64,000 nt of DNA from Panax quinquefolius (GCA_020205615.1 CM035152.1:113268111-113332110), one strand, 5' to 3'. Counted from the first letter of the stretch, positions 1-12,570 are shown. A program made the numbers and translations. The notes: generated from the sequence alone by a model not told the origin.

Positions 1-1540
1 TTGGACATGGTGCGGTCCATAATAATTTTACCGACATTCTAGTATCCCTCTGGGGTCATGTCCTAGAAATGGCTGCATATCTAAAAAAAAGATAACCTCA
101 ATATCTAGCCCTAAGACTCCATAAAAGTTATGGATAGGGAGGATTCATAATCTTAAGTATTTAAGATAAGGGATTGTCCAACTTATGTGAAAAGGTTTCA
201 AGGATAATCTTGGGATAAGATTTGACAAGTATAGATTTGTGAGACATCCTAAAGTAAGTTTAGGGTATATGTTATATAATCCTACTTAGCAAAAGGTCTT
301 TGTTACGAAACACACTACCTTCTAAGATAAAGGTGTTTATCATTAAAGGGGCTAGTGGGAGGATAATAGATCTTGAAGAGTTCAAGAACCACAACCGAAT
401 CGTAAATCTGGAATAGTACCGAAGATACCTGGGAGGTATGGATTCATCATAGATGATGATGATGAGGTACGCATCATAGATGGTGATAATCCAGTTACAT
501 ACGATGAGGTAAGATTTGTAGACACTCAGAGAAATGGATTGAAGCAAGCTTCTCAAATATGGAACATTCGTTTTGATGAGACAATCAAAAAGGTTGATTT
601 TATCAAAAATAAGAATGAACCTAGTGTGTAGAAAAGGGTCAGTGGGAGTGTCGTGATATTTCTAGTATTATATGTTGATATACTACGGATAAGAAATGAC
701 ATACCAATGCTACAATTAGTAAAGATAGAGTTGTCTAAACATTTCTCCATGAATGATTTGGGAAGAGCATTTTAATTGGGGATACAAATCTATATAGATA
801 GATTTAAGAGGATGTTCGACTTAACCCAAGGAACGTATATTCATTTGATGCTAAAGTCGTTTAGCATGGCAAACTCCAAGAAATGTTTCATGTTGATGAG
901 CCATGGAGTTTATCTCTCTTAATAGTCCTCATAGACTCCTGAAAAGAGAGATCGCATGAGTAACTATCATATATGCAATGAAATGTACGAGACTTGATGT
1001 TGATCAGTCATATTCTGGAGAAGTTCACTATGAGTCAGTGAAAAACATCTTAAAGTACTTAACTGGCACTAAGGATGTGATCATATTCATGGTGGGTCGA
1101 AATTAAAACTAGAGGACTTAACAGACTCAAGTTTTTCAGACAGACCAAGACAACAGAAAATCCACTTTTAAGGTAAAGTGTTACCTTGAACGGTGGTGCA
1201 GTGAATTTGAAAGGTTTCAAACAACAAAGAGTTATTAGTTTAGTGATAAAGACAAGGTATATAGCTATAAATAAAGCTGCAAGTTGATTGTTTGGATGAA
1301 AAGTTCATTACAGAACTAGGAATAGTTCATAAGTCTCATCTTGGATCTAAACATGTGGTGTGGCACTTTCATTTGATTATGGAATCATTGAAAGATGGGA
1401 AATCACTATAGAGATAGTGGACTCTCAAGAACAACATTACATATCCATTTACTGAAGCTTATCCAACAGTAGGATAATCGTCACTTAGAGAAGAAGAGTA
1501 TGAGATACCATGATGATTGGCTTTAGTGCAAGTGGGAGAT
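1..1540 (+). pseudogene. Ty1-copia pol pseudogene (integrase end, reverse transcriptase, RNase H)
   Basis: Translating the plus strand in shifting frames gives a decayed Ty1-copia polyprotein. Bases 1-80 read like the end of the integrase core (LDMVRS..., then a YPSGV-like stretch). Bases 100-300 match the post-integrase linker (KYLRI, CPTYVK). About 535-1000 is reverse transcriptase, with GLKQAS at 536-553 and the FSMNDLG block near 740. The catalytic YVDD box reads Y-V-D-I-L at 671-685, so one aspartate codon is missing. About 1040-1500 is RNase H (LKYLTGTKDV and later blocks). Many stops and frameshifts make it non-functional. The element starts left of the window. It is followed by a polypurine tract and probable LTR. 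Family and domain order are firm; the clade is not. Confidence 0.9.
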
Positions 1541-3204
1541 TGAAAGTAGTATGCACACAAGCCAATCATGTTTGATGATAAAGCATATACTTTGTAACAA
1601 TCTTATTCATTTATTAATAAAAAAGTATTAATTTATTAAAGGCTTTTAATTATTAACATGATGCTGTTTTATAATATGTGATAAACCCATAGTTTTAAGC
1701 AATGCCTTTAGAATAATGATGATGATCAGTCTAATGAGATCTAAATTCTTAGAAAGCTTAAAACTAAAATAGATCCCAATCGTTGGATTACTAAATTGGG
1801 GATTAGTGAATCTGAATAGAATGGTACATACGTTGCTTGCTCATTGGATGAGGATGATTGATCTCATGATCATTTACGTGGAGACACTAAAGCAAGTATG
1901 TAGGTGCTTATTAGAGAATAAGTTCACTGAACGTGGCTCGCTAAGGAATACCTAATGGAGTTTTACTTGCCTGTCAATAGGAATTCCTGTAGTGATTGTA
2001 GTACAAGTGATCCTTGAACTTGAGATCATCATAGTATCTTGTGTATGATGAGGTATACTTTGACTTATTCCTTAAGACTCTTGGGATATATCAAAGGGTA
2101 TGCTTGGGTATAATAAGTTATACATGGAGATAATGTATGATCAATAAAGAATCTACCGCTTCTAGTAAAAGAAGTAAAATGTCCTATGTGATTCGATAAA
2201 TGACAACCCAGTAGTCCTTGGCCAAGGCGGAATGAAATTAGAAAGGATTTTCTAATTTGCATTATTTGTAGTTGTTCATTTAAGGATCGAAATACATATA
2301 ATTAAATAAATAAGACTTGACAGTAATTTCATGTCTTATATTTAGTTAGGGACATTGTATGGTGGAAAGATTGAATTGTCGGTAACTATTTACTCAAAGG
2401 TTTTTTTATGATTAATGTTGAAATCTATATTATCCGGAAAGTTGTTGATCGCTAGGGAGGCTTATCCTATTGTAAAATAAATATTATTTATTTAAATAAA
2501 TTAATAGTTTAATTTATTTATTTAAATAAAATTAGAATTGTTCTAATTGATTTATTCACAATCGGTTTAATATGGAGAACCAAAGGAAGAATAATTATTT
2601 AAAATGAAGAATAATTATTTAAGTGTATTTAATTTAATAATCGTAATAATAAATTAATGGCTTAATATTTATTATTTAATATTTTGGAAATATTAAATAT
2701 ATAAATTAATAAGAGTCTTATTAATATTATTACAATTATTATTATTTTAATTTCTAAAGAGTTAGAAATTAATTTAATATTAGTACTCTCATTTATTCAT
2801 AATAAGCTTGGAGGCTAATTAATTAAAAGATTTTAATCTTCTAATAAGATTGGGTATGGTTAATTAAAATAAAACTTAATTGTTTTTCATCTATTAATTA
2901 GTCTTATTATTGTGGTTGTTGCACAAAGAGATGTGATTCCAATTGATGGAGAGTATATGAGAGATTTATAAACTAGGGTTTTGCAAAAAACATCTGAAAT
3001 TTTCCACGTTTGGGATTTATTTGTGAGGCGGTGGATTTGATTGAGCGATAAGGATTGGAGGTGAATATTACAAAGCTCAGATCTTGAGGTAAGGGTATGG
3101 TTATTGTTCTTTTTTTCGTTTAATTAATAAGAGAGTAAAGGGTGATCAGGGTATATGTAAATAGGTGCTTAATTTTTGTAGATTTAAAAGTTAAGAATAT
3201 TACA
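1541..3204 (+). mobile_element. Probable 3' LTR of the Ty1-copia element
   Basis: The purine run AGTGGGAGAT ends at 1540, directly after the RNase H remnant, and is a standard copia polypurine tract. TG follows at 1541. A candidate TATTACA end lies at 3198-3204, just before gypsy-derived sequence. Within it, 2300-2900 is very AT-rich, and 2930-3110 resembles a transcript leader. The right end is a guess because the 5' LTR is outside the window. Confidence 0.55.
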
Positions 3205-4403
3205 AACCTAACGAGAGAGAACATCAATGAATAGGTGGCTTGTTAAGTTCATTGGAAATTAGGAATGACCAAGTGGAGCATATCACAATGGATTAGGAAT
3301 GAAAGGAGCATATCACAATGGATTTTGTGGTAGGACTTCCGCCCACGAAAGAAAAGGGTACAACGTTATTTGGGTAATAGTGGGTCGTTTGACGAAGTCG
3401 ACTCACTTTTTTCCAATAAGAGTTAAATTTAATTTAGATCAGTTAGCTAAACTTTATGTTAAGGAAATCATTTCCAGACATGGGGTACCAATTTCGATAG
3501 TGTTAGATCGTTATCCACAATTCACATCAAATTTTTAGAGAAGTCTGCAAGAACAGATGGGGACGTAATTGAAATTAAGTACAACTTATCATCCACAGAC
3601 AGATGGGCAGAGCGAAAGAACAATTCAGACGTTAGAAGATATGTTAAGATCTTGCATCATGGATTTTAAGGGTAGTTGGGATGATCATCTACCGCTAGTA
3701 GAGTTTGCGTATAATAATAGTTTTCATGCAGGCATAGGCATGCCGCCTTACAAAGCTTTATATGGGAGGAAGTGTAGGACACTATGTTGAGATGAGGTAG
3801 AAGAACGCTGTATGCTAGGACCTAAATTGGTATAGCAAATAGCATATGTTGTTAAGTTGGTACGAATGGGACTAGTAGCAGCTCAAGACAAACAGAAAAA
3901 GTATGCGGATCCTCATCGAATGAGAAGAGAGTTTGAAGTTAGCTCGTACGTGTTTCTAAAGATATCTCCCTGGAAAGGAAAGATACACTTTGGGAAGAAG
4001 GGAAAGTTAAGTCCAAGGTTTATAGGACCTTTCGCGATATTAAAAAGGATAGGAAATGTAGCTTACAAGGTAGCATTATCTCCAGACTTAGAATGCGTAC
4101 ATAATATGTTTCATGTATCTATGTTACATCCTTATAAGCCAGATTATAAGCACGTAATAGAATATGAGCCTATCCACGTTGATAAGGACTTGACGTATGA
4201 AGAAATGCCTATTCAGATCGTTGATAGAAAAGAGCAAGTTCTAAGGAATAAAGTTATACCTTCAGTGAAGGTAATATGGAGAAACCAAGATGCCGAAAAA
4301 GCAACGTAGGAACTTAAAGAAAAGATGAAGAAGAATTACCCTTAATTGTTTAAACTAACTTATGTCGAGATTCTGGGGACATAATCCTTATAAGGAGGAA
4401 GAA
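3205..4403 (+). pseudogene. Gypsy element A: integrase and chromodomain pseudogene
   Basis: This is the 3' end of a Ty3-gypsy polyprotein. The integrase core begins at [10 protein letters not shown] (about 3313). The second acidic motif is [10 protein letters not shown] (about 3505) and the third is QSERT with its Glu codon at 3614-3616. A GPF-type C-terminal block (FIGPFAILKRIG, about 4018) is followed by a chromodomain-like tail (VIWRNQDAEKAT, to about 4309) and ELKEKMKK after a stop. Integrase inserts cDNA, and the chromodomain is thought to target chromatin. Stops interrupt the frame at 3536, 3566, about 3788 and about 3835. Protease, RT and RNase H are absent. A 20-bp piece around the core start is duplicated at 3274 and 3304. 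The layout fits the Tekay/Del clade of chromoviruses. Confidence 0.9.
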
Positions 4404-5252
4404 TGTAACAACCGAGAAAATTGGATTATAATGTAAATTAATTTTATTTGAATACATATTGAATAAAATTATATTATATGTTATTTATAACGAGTAAGTG
4501 TGGTGAATGTTATTCTATAACCTAAAAGAGAGATATGATAGTAGTATTCTGGTAAGTGCTAGAAATAAGGTGTTTAAATTTCCAAGACGAAAATAAAAGC
4601 TTTCCGAGAAATTCTCCGAAAAATACTATTCATCCATTTCTGCTCGAGAATTATTTTTTAACTTTCGAGAAATACGTAACGATAGAATGATAAGGAAGGA
4701 TGGATTATCTAATAATAATTTAGTTATGACAAACGCAGTTTTTTGCCTGCATACTAAGTTCGAGAATGTTAGGGAAAGTGAAGATTTGAATAACTAATGG
4801 TTGTATAATAAGAAAGTTATTATACGAGGGAATGAATACTAGTATAATACAAGGTACTAAACAAGTATATACAAAAGATAATACAACATATAGAATGAAT
4901 GTTATACGAACTAGTATACGAGAAGAATACAAAGATTATACGTGAAAAGCATAAACCATTGTTAATGGACTTGTAAAGATTGAATAGAAACTTTGGCAAG
5001 CCCAAATGAAAGATGATTGAGGCCCAATGATAAATTTAATCAAGGCCCAAAGATAATGTAATTCAAGCCCAACATTAGGCCTGAATCGAATTAAACCTAA
5101 GCCCGAACCAAGAACCGAACCCGTGGATCGAACCGATGGGTAAAACCCATGGAGCAACCCATGTGGGCCCCCATGATGAATCATGGCCAGCCACTTGGTG
5201 GCCAAGCAATGGAGGTGACTTAGTTTGCAAGTTTTGAATAGTAAGGAGGTTG
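4404..5252 (+). mobile_element. Element A 3' LTR, segment 1
   Basis: A polypurine tract (AAGGAGGAAGAA) ends at 4403 and the LTR opens with TGTAACAACCGAG. It aligns with the first kilobase of element B's LTR: shared blocks include CCAAGACGAAAATAAA, the ACTATTCA...TTTCTGCTC segment and AATAGTAAGGAGGT. At 5252 it is broken by element B and resumes at 21767. No gene is present; open frames here are chance. Confidence 0.85.
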
Positions 5253-8200
5253 TGTAACGCCCGAGAAAATCGGATTTTTACGAGAATTAAATTTTTATTT
5301 GATTATGTGGATTAAATAAATTTAGTGGATTATTTATGTGAGTAAGATATTTGAAGGTCATTCTATGACCTAGAATGTGCGACTGTGGTTAGGATTTTGG
5401 CTACGTGATAGAATTAAAGTGTTTAAATTTCCAAGACGAAAATAAATATTTTTTGAGAAATTTTCGTAAAAACACTATTCACTGATTTCTGCTCAGGAAT
5501 TATTTTTAAACTGACGAGATGGAATATCTAATAATATTTCAGTTATGGCAAACACAATTTTTTGCCTACGGACTTAAAACCTAACGGTTAGGGAAAGTGA
5601 TTTTCGAGAAGGAATTGAAATGCGTATATTGAATTAAAAGCGATGATCATATAATATGTATGTATTATACGAGGTAATAAATACGAGTATAATATGAGGT
5701 ATTATACGAGTATGTATGAATGATGGTATGTCGTATATGAATAAGTATACAAGTTAGAATACGAGAATAATACGTAGATTATACGTTATAAGGCTTTAAG
5801 CCAAATATAATGGACTTGTAGGATTGTGTAGGAAATTGTAATATCCAATTGGAATTCTGATAAAGCCCAAGTGTAGGAATAAATAAATGCAATATGAATT
5901 AATGAACAAGTCCAATGTTTGTTTAAATACAAGCCCAAAGTATAAGTTAAGTTAATTAAGCTAAAAGCCCAAAGTAAGAACCTATTGGGTTATTTGATAA
6001 TTAAAACCCATGGGGCAACCCGTGGGTAATCCAAAGTGTGATGGCCAAGCAAAGAACGTGATGAATAAGTAAAGGATAAGTTATTTGATGAGTAAGTTAA
6101 GTAATGGCCAAGTAAATGTGGTGATCAAGTAAACTTGAAGGCTAAGCAAACTGCTTAAATGTGATGAGCAAGTTAACTTAGTGCTTAAGTAATGAATAGT
6201 AAGGAGGTGATTAAGGAGGTGGACTGGCTTATTGACCATTAAGCCCTCAATTAGGATTTCCTATAAATAAGAGATGCCTTAGTTCATTTCTTACTTGTTA
6301 GATTTTCCACCAATAACTTATAGCTTATTGGTTAGAGAGAAAAAGCTACAAAAGCTAGAACAAGTTGGCCTTTGTTAATTCAAGAAGCAAAAAGAAGATT
6401 AAAACTTAATCAAGTGATTATCAAGGGTAAGAACCTGAACCATGAATATCTTTCTCTTCAATTGTTAGAGAAGTGAGTAGTGGTAGGATTTGTATGCTAA
6501 GAAGAAGTAGGAATGATTAATCAAAGGACTTAAGTCTTAATAAGCCGTGAATAAGTACTTTGTTCATAATTAAGTTATAAACTAAGGAAGACCTTGTAAG
6601 ACTTGTAATATGTCTACCTAAATGAAATTTGTATGATTAAAAGATGAGAGGATGATGGTTAGAAGACTTAACTATGATAAGTCATGTGAAGTAAAATCAT
6701 AAGTAGTTTATACTTTTATAAGTTATAAACTCATGAAGAACAAGTAATAACTTATCATGTAAATAAGTTAATGAAATATGTATGTTAAGATGTTAATATG
6801 ATGGATAGAATCCATTTGAAACAACGAACAAATCATAAGTAACGAAGTTATGCCAGAAATTCACACGATTAGACGATAATCGTCGAATTCGTGAAATTCT
6901 CGGAATGGAAGTCAAATTTTGACGTTGAGCTCGAAAACGTTGGTTTTCAATGGAGTATAGTCTCATTTAGCATTATAGATTTGTGGACTCAAAAATGATC
7001 GAATTCTGACTTAGAACGAATAAACGAGTGTTGAACGTTCACGAAAGTTTATCGTTTTCGTTAAAATGAACTAATAGGTGAATTTTTAGTTAACGGATTC
7101 AAAAATGGAAAATTCTTGCATGAACACATAGAGTGTGTAATTTGTGATCTAATGGCTTTTGAACGAGCCAATTCGGACTTATAACAAAGAAGTTATGCGT
7201 CTGGGAAATTCGTTTGTGTAATGAAACTATCAAAAGCTATGCGTATCGAGGTCAGTAAAAGTGCATATTTCAAAGACAAAACACTACTGTGGTGCCTTGA
7301 CACTAAAGTTTCTAAGAGCTACTGAAATCTCGTGCCGCAGTCTTGAGATGAATGAATCTGGGCATGGTGGCTGCAGCCTTAGCCAAGAGTTCAGTTCTGA
7401 CAGCGAGAAAGTGGCTGTAAGCGCCAAACACTAAGTGAAGCATAGAGAGGGATGTTTTTGAGTGTAAAGTAATGGAGAAGTAAATGAAGAGTGAATTAAA
7501 TCCTTAATTAACTTAATGTAACATCATTACGAATGTTATAAAGCTTAAGTATAACACTAAAGGTTGGAGGTAAGTCAATTGAATGTGAACGTGAACGATA
7601 TGCAATAAGTGTACGTAACCAATGACGATCGAGTTTTGATTAATAACGTAAGAATGTTAGTAAGACGTGAAGAAGGATGATTAACTCAAAACGAGTTGTA
7701 TTGATAAAGTAAATCCACTTAAGACATAGAAGAGAAAGAAGTTGGTAAGAATGATGTAAATTATAACGGTAAGCCGGAACCAATAATAACAAATCTAATA
7801 CATGATTAGATTGAGAAGAAGGGTAAGATTCATTAGGAACCATGTATGTTCATTCATGACAAATGTGTTATGTTATGTGGTTATGTGTTGTAGAGACTGT
7901 AAAGACTCAAAAGAAAAGTAATTTTACTGTAGCAGACGTTGAAGGCAAGTTTTCTTATCGCTTGTCTAACCTTCGTGTTAGCCAGGTTTTCAGTGATTCA
8001 TGTTATGACATGCATGAATGGTTTTAAAGAAAGGGTCGATGCCAGTTTTAACTCGGCTAGACTAATCTTGAAGAATTGATTAATTTATTTACAAGTCTTT
8101 CAATATAGAATTGATAACTTTATCTTATGCCAATTGTTTGGTACGGATTCAAGGTAAGCCCGAGTATGAATAAACAAATGTATTTTTCATCGATTATTCG

Positions 8201-8872
8201 ATGGGCACGCGAGGTTACCAAAACTTAAACAAAATTTGTTTAAAGGATGTAGTGTTGATCAACATAGAGTACTATAGGTTGATCACCTAGAAGTGCTCGT
8301 AAGAAATGTCGAACTTACGGTCTTAGTACCGGGTTGTCCTTTTTATAAATAAAAGCTAAAGAGAATGTTCATGGTCTATGGACCTACTCAGAATTTCCAA
8401 TCTACTATATGTTCTTTGGAATTGTTTTATAACTTGAGAAGTGCTATACAATGTTTCATAGTACTTCATAACTATTGTTCAGTTAATGAAGAAAAGTCAT
8501 ATGATTCTCGAAGTGGTATCTTTATAATATATTGTTAGACTTGTTGAGCTAGTTATGCTCACTTCATGCTTAAATCATATGATTGCAGCTAAGGTTGAGA
8601 GAACCGAGGGTTCCAGTAGAGGTAAAGCCAAGGCCAAGATAAACGACTAGTTTATTCTGTAATAGACTAGTATGTTTTTATAAATTATATTATAACGAAC
8701 AAAGAATGTAACAGTTTCAGAACCTGGGAACGGGATGTATTATTATTAATGTAATAAGAATGTCGTTGATACATATATTTTAATGTTGTTTCAATAGAAT
8801 GAATGTACAATTATGAGTACCGTGTAGCACTATCTGTCAGGTTGGAAGATACCCGAATTTAGGGGCGTCATA
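5253..8872 (+). repeat. Element B 5' LTR
   Basis: It starts TGTAACGCCCGAG and ends GGGGCGTCATA just before the primer-binding site. It aligns along its whole length with 13137-13256 plus 18253-21766, mostly at high identity by eye. The exception is a GC-richer stretch at about 7200-7440, which is poorly conserved in the 3' copy. A TATA box lies at 6262-6269. No coding sequence is seen. Confidence 0.93.
6262..6269 (+). promoter_or_regulatory. TATA box in element B 5' LTR
   Basis: TATAAATA sits in the context TTTCCTATAAATAAGAG, about 1.0 kb into the LTR, followed by a leader-like AG-rich stretch. The 3' LTR has the same motif near 19171. It is the likely retrotransposon core promoter. Confidence 0.6.
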
Positions 8873-8875
8873 GGT

Positions 8876-8887
8876 TGGTATCAAAGC
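8876..8887 (+). other. Primer-binding site, initiator tRNA-Met
   Basis: TGGTATCAAAGC lies 3 bases after the 5' LTR end and differs by one base from the canonical TGGTATCAGAGC complement of plant initiator tRNA-Met. It primes minus-strand DNA synthesis. Confidence 0.85.
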
Positions 8888-9123
8888 ATTAGGTTATAAA
8901 ACTTATGGGGGGAGAACCTTAGGCTAATAACCTTGTTAAGGAAGGAAAAGTCCGAAGGAAGTAAACTCGAGATTTACTTAAGTTGAATGAGTTAATAAGG
9001 TATTGATAAAACTCAGTACCGAAAGATTTAAAAGATGGAAATTAATCTTAAATAAATTGAATGTGATTTGTGATTATACTATTGTGTATTATGTACTAAT
9101 CAACATGTTATGTGTTATTGTAG

Positions 9124-9768
9124 ATGTCGATCGATAGCTTAATGTATAGAGATATACACGTGCTGAGAGAAGTGCTTGTGAACCAAGTAAAGCTTGTACC
9201 TTTGCCAATGGTGGAGGTACCATTAGAGTCGGAGCAGGAGGAGTACTTTTCTGAGGGAAACTACTCCGAGGGAGAGATGGATATAGCATCATACCTTAAT
9301 ATGATGATCGATGTGGAGGAGGAAATGGAGGTAACATCGGTTAATACGGTGGTACCTGCACAAGAGTCAACACCTCCAGATGCAATGAGAGCATTGTATC
9401 TGGACGTGCTTAACAGGAATGTGAAACTGAGTACAGTTGTACAGAATCAGAATGAAGAGATTAGTTATCTCTATGAAGCTAAGGAGTCTGTAGAAGCAGA
9501 TTTTGAGTCAAAACATGATGAAAAGGTGCTTATGACAAATAAGGCTAGGGACTATAAGGAAGAGGCCAATGAGCTTCGTAAGAAATTGGTTGAAAGAGAC
9601 CAGAAGATAGCACGAATGTCTTACATCCATGAGAGTTCTCATAAGGATATCAAGCTGAAAATTTCTTGCTATTCCATTGAGTCGGGACAAACTCGACATA
9701 CTATTAGTCGGGATATTGTGTCGATTCTTGCGAATGAGAAACACGAGGACGTTGTTATGCATTATTAG
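9124..9768 (+). CDS. Intact ORF upstream of gag in element B, function unknown
   Basis: A 214-codon ATG-to-TAG frame begins 236 bases after the primer-binding site and ends 285 bases before gag. I do not recognise the product. Residues 45-80 are strongly acidic (repeated E and D with EGEMD and VEEEMEV). Residues about 100-165 alternate charged and hydrophobic residues (NEEISYL, EEANELRKKLVERDQKIARM), suggesting a coiled coil. There is no signal peptide, membrane segment or zinc motif. It is unbroken while the adjoining gag and pol are full of stops. It could be an accessory protein, a transduced host fragment, or chance. An ORF of similar position and acidity occurs in element G. Translation would need leaky scanning, reinitiation or splicing relative to gag. 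Confidence 0.55.
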   Translation: MSIDSLMYRDIHVLREVLVNQVKLVPLPMVEVPLESEQEEYFSEGNYSEGEMDIASYLNMMIDVEEEMEVTSVNTVVPAQESTPPDAMRALYLDVLNRNVKLSTVVQNQNEEISYLYEAKESVEADFESKHDEKVLMTNKARDYKEEANELRKKLVERDQKIARMSYIHESSHKDIKLKISCYSIESGQTRHTISRDIVSILANEKHEDVVMHY

Positions 9769-10052
9769 AAGTCTAGAGTGATAAATATGGGTGTAGTGAT
9801 GTAAAACCCTCTTTTGTATAAAAGGGTAGTCTTTTTGTAAATCCCAACTTTTGTGAAGTTCAATTGCGAGATAGCAATGTAATAGCTTTTGGCTATGGAG
9901 ACAAATTGTAAATAGTTTGAGACTATGAAGAAGCATATGAATATAATGAAGTTTTCATTTAATATGCTTTGTATGGTATGAGTTGTTGTTTGACGAGTAA
10001 TAACTAAGTAAGTAAATAGATAATAATAAAGTTTTATTTATTTAATCAGAAA

Positions 10053-11192
10053 ATGCCGCCAAGAAGAAGACAACATAATCAGGAGGCGAAATCATATAAC
10101 AATAACCAAGGGGATCAAAATGACCCTATGCAAGAGTTCATTAATTTATTAACGACTGCATTTAACCAAACCGGGGGTAGAGCACTCGCGGGACCTAGGG
10201 TAGCCAGAACAACTACCTTTAAAGAGTTTAAAAGCGTAGGTCCGCCGGAGTTCAAAGGAACTACGGACACAATAGAGACCCAAACATGGGTAAAAGAAAT
10301 AGAGAAGGCGTTTGTTATTACAAACGTAGCTGAGGTGTCAAAAGATTTCTTTTGTGACTTACATGTTGAAAGGGGAAGCCAACTTTTGGTGGGAGGCTCA
10401 CCAGGGTGGGGCTAGAACAGATGCGGTATCATGGGAACAGTTCAAGAAGGTATTCTTCGAGAACTATTTCCCTACAAGCATGCAAGGGAGGATGGAGATT
10501 AAGTTCTTAGAACTTAAGCAAGGGGACATAACAGTTCCCCAGTACGCAGCTAGATTTAATGAATTGGCAAGGTTTGCTCCACATCAAGTGGACATTGAGG
10601 AGAGGAAGGCTCATAGGTTTGAGCAGGGCCTAAAACCCTGGCTCTATAGTAGGATTTCTGTGTTTTAGAGTGCTTCTTATGGGACCATTCTGGAGAAAGC
10701 AATTATTGCGGAAGGTGGTAGTGAGGCGTTGACCTAATACCACAAAGAGAGAAAGAATAAGAGCAAGGGAGAGGGAGAAACCAAGGCAGAGAGTGCCAGT
10801 GATAGTGGCAGTATGCCAAAAAGAAAGAATTCTAACTCTGGAAATACTGGAGTGGGAGAAGGGGATCCTAAGCGTAGGATCGAAGCATGTAAGACATGTG
10901 GAAAGACTCATTTAGGAGTCTATCTGAAGGGGAAGTCAGTTTGTTATAATTGTGGACAGGAGGGTCATATATTACCCAATTGTCCTAATACTAAGAAAAA
11001 CCATGGTTGTTTTGTATATGGATCGTTGGATCACATGGCAAGAAATTTCCCAAAGAAGGGGTCGGAGGAAAGTAAAGGTGTTAGTAGTGGTAAGTTATCC
11101 ATTACTGGACCACCATCGTCGGGTAGACCTATGGCCCGTACTTTTAATATGATACTTATATGTTGTTTGATTGGAGTGCTACTTGTTCCGTA
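10053..11192 (+). pseudogene. Element B gag and start of protease, broken
   Basis: Starts MPPRRRQHNQ. The capsid region reads FKGTTDTIETQTWVKEIEKAF, then shifts frame near 10350 into YMLKGEANFWWEA, VFFENYFP and YAARFNELARFAP, all typical of plant gypsy gag. Stops interrupt at 10666 and 10736. The nucleocapsid part has CKTCGKTH and a perfect CCHC knuckle, CYNCGQEGHILPNC. A third knuckle-like CFVYGSLDHMARNF has lost two of its cysteines. The protease region starts around ARTFNM (11131), but the frame stops at 11191. The usual DSGA-type active site is represented only by a degenerate FDWSAT reading in another frame. Normally gag forms the virus-like particle. Confidence 0.88.
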
Positions 11193-12570
11193 ATAGCATG
11201 TGAAGTTGTTAAGTGATTAAGTTCTTTTTCGAAGGGATTATAAATACCTTTAAAAGTTAAGGAAGAGAATGAGGAAATAACTCTCATTGAATATATTCAT
11301 GGGAATATTTCACGGATAATGAAGGTAATAAAGTATAGGTAGATAAGTACCAATAAGGTTAAGAGAATTTGAAGTAATTCTTGGTATGAATGGGTTAATT
11401 AACCATAAAACTTTTATAAATTGTTATAAGAAAAGTGTAAACCTTTGGATTTCTAAGGAACCCAAGGTAGTATTTTACGGTAATAAATCACCAGGACGTT
11501 CTTGTTGTCTAACCATGACGCAAGTTAAGAGGATGTTAAGGAAGATGATGAGTCATTACGTTTGTGTATCGACTATTGTAAGTAGAGTAAGTTAATAATT
11601 AAGAGTAAATACCCATTACCTAGGATTGATGATCTATTTGATCAGTTGAAAGGGGCAAATTATTTTCTAAGATAGAATTGTGTACAGGGTATCGTTGGAT
11701 GAAAGTAAGGAAGGAGGATGTACCTAAGACGACGTTCGGGACTTGTTATGGTTATTACGAGTTTCTAGTTATGTCATTTGGGTTGATTAATGTACTGATG
11801 TTAGAGTTTCCATAAGGGGCGCCGAGCAAGTCAGTGGTAAGCTGATAGGTACTCTTGTGAGGTGCTATGGTTGAAAGTACCATTAGGGTCACAGAGTGTT
11901 CAAATAATATTTAGACGAGTGTGTTGTAATGATCATAGGTGATATTTTAGTCTATTTTAAGACGTCAGAAGATCACACTGAACATTTGAAGATAGTGTGG
12001 AAAACACTACGGAGGGAGAAATTGGATACAGAATTCACTAACAGTGAATTTTAGCTTAAAAGATATACAGATTTGTTATTAATAAGTATGATTGGAAATG
12101 AGAAGTGAGAAAAGGAGTTCTCAGGAACTAAAAAGGAAGGTTAAATGAGGCGTCTATATTATCTTTACAAGATGATACGGAGAAATTTGTAATTTATAGC
12201 AATGCTTCGCATAGAGGACGAGGTTACGTGCTCATGTAGCATGGCAAGGTCATTGCGTATGCATCACGCCAGTTAAAGGATTATAAAAAAGTTTATCCTA
12301 CTTATAATCTAGAATTGGCAGCTATAGTTTTTGAATTAAAAATCTGAAGATAGTATTTATACGGGGAGAAGTGTGAGATATACACGGACTATAAGAGTCT
12401 GAAATATAGCTTAACACAGAAGGAGTTGAAAATGAGGTAGAGAAGATTGTTAAAATTGATAAAGGATCACGACTGTGATATCTTATATCATAAAGGGAAG
12501 ATAAACGTAGAAGTTGACACGTCAAGTAAGAAAGGTAGGGAAAAGCTATCAATGTTAACGACTCAGAATG
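11193..12570 (+). pseudogene. Element B reverse transcriptase and RNase H remnants
   Basis: Frame-shifting translation recovers RT blocks YPLPRIDDLFDQLKGA (about 11610), a CHLG/MSFG-type stretch near 11775 and the catalytic region near 11935. There the codons read I-G-D-I-L-V-Y where two adjacent aspartates are expected, so the first is lost (GGT at 11938). SEDHTEHLK follows. RNase H begins at YSNAS (12195), with Asn where the catalytic Asp is expected. It continues with [17 protein letters not shown] and YTDYKSLKY through the KGREKLSML linker (about 12535-12560). Many stops and shifts and two active-site losses make it dead. Confidence 0.85.

Noticed and set aside
272..750. Minus-strand open frames
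   Set aside because: They oppose the recognisable copia RT and linker on the plus strand and have no known features.
4720..5205. Three overlapping minus-strand frames of 61-89 codons
   Set aside because: They lie inside LTR sequence that aligns with other LTR copies; no conserved coding signal.
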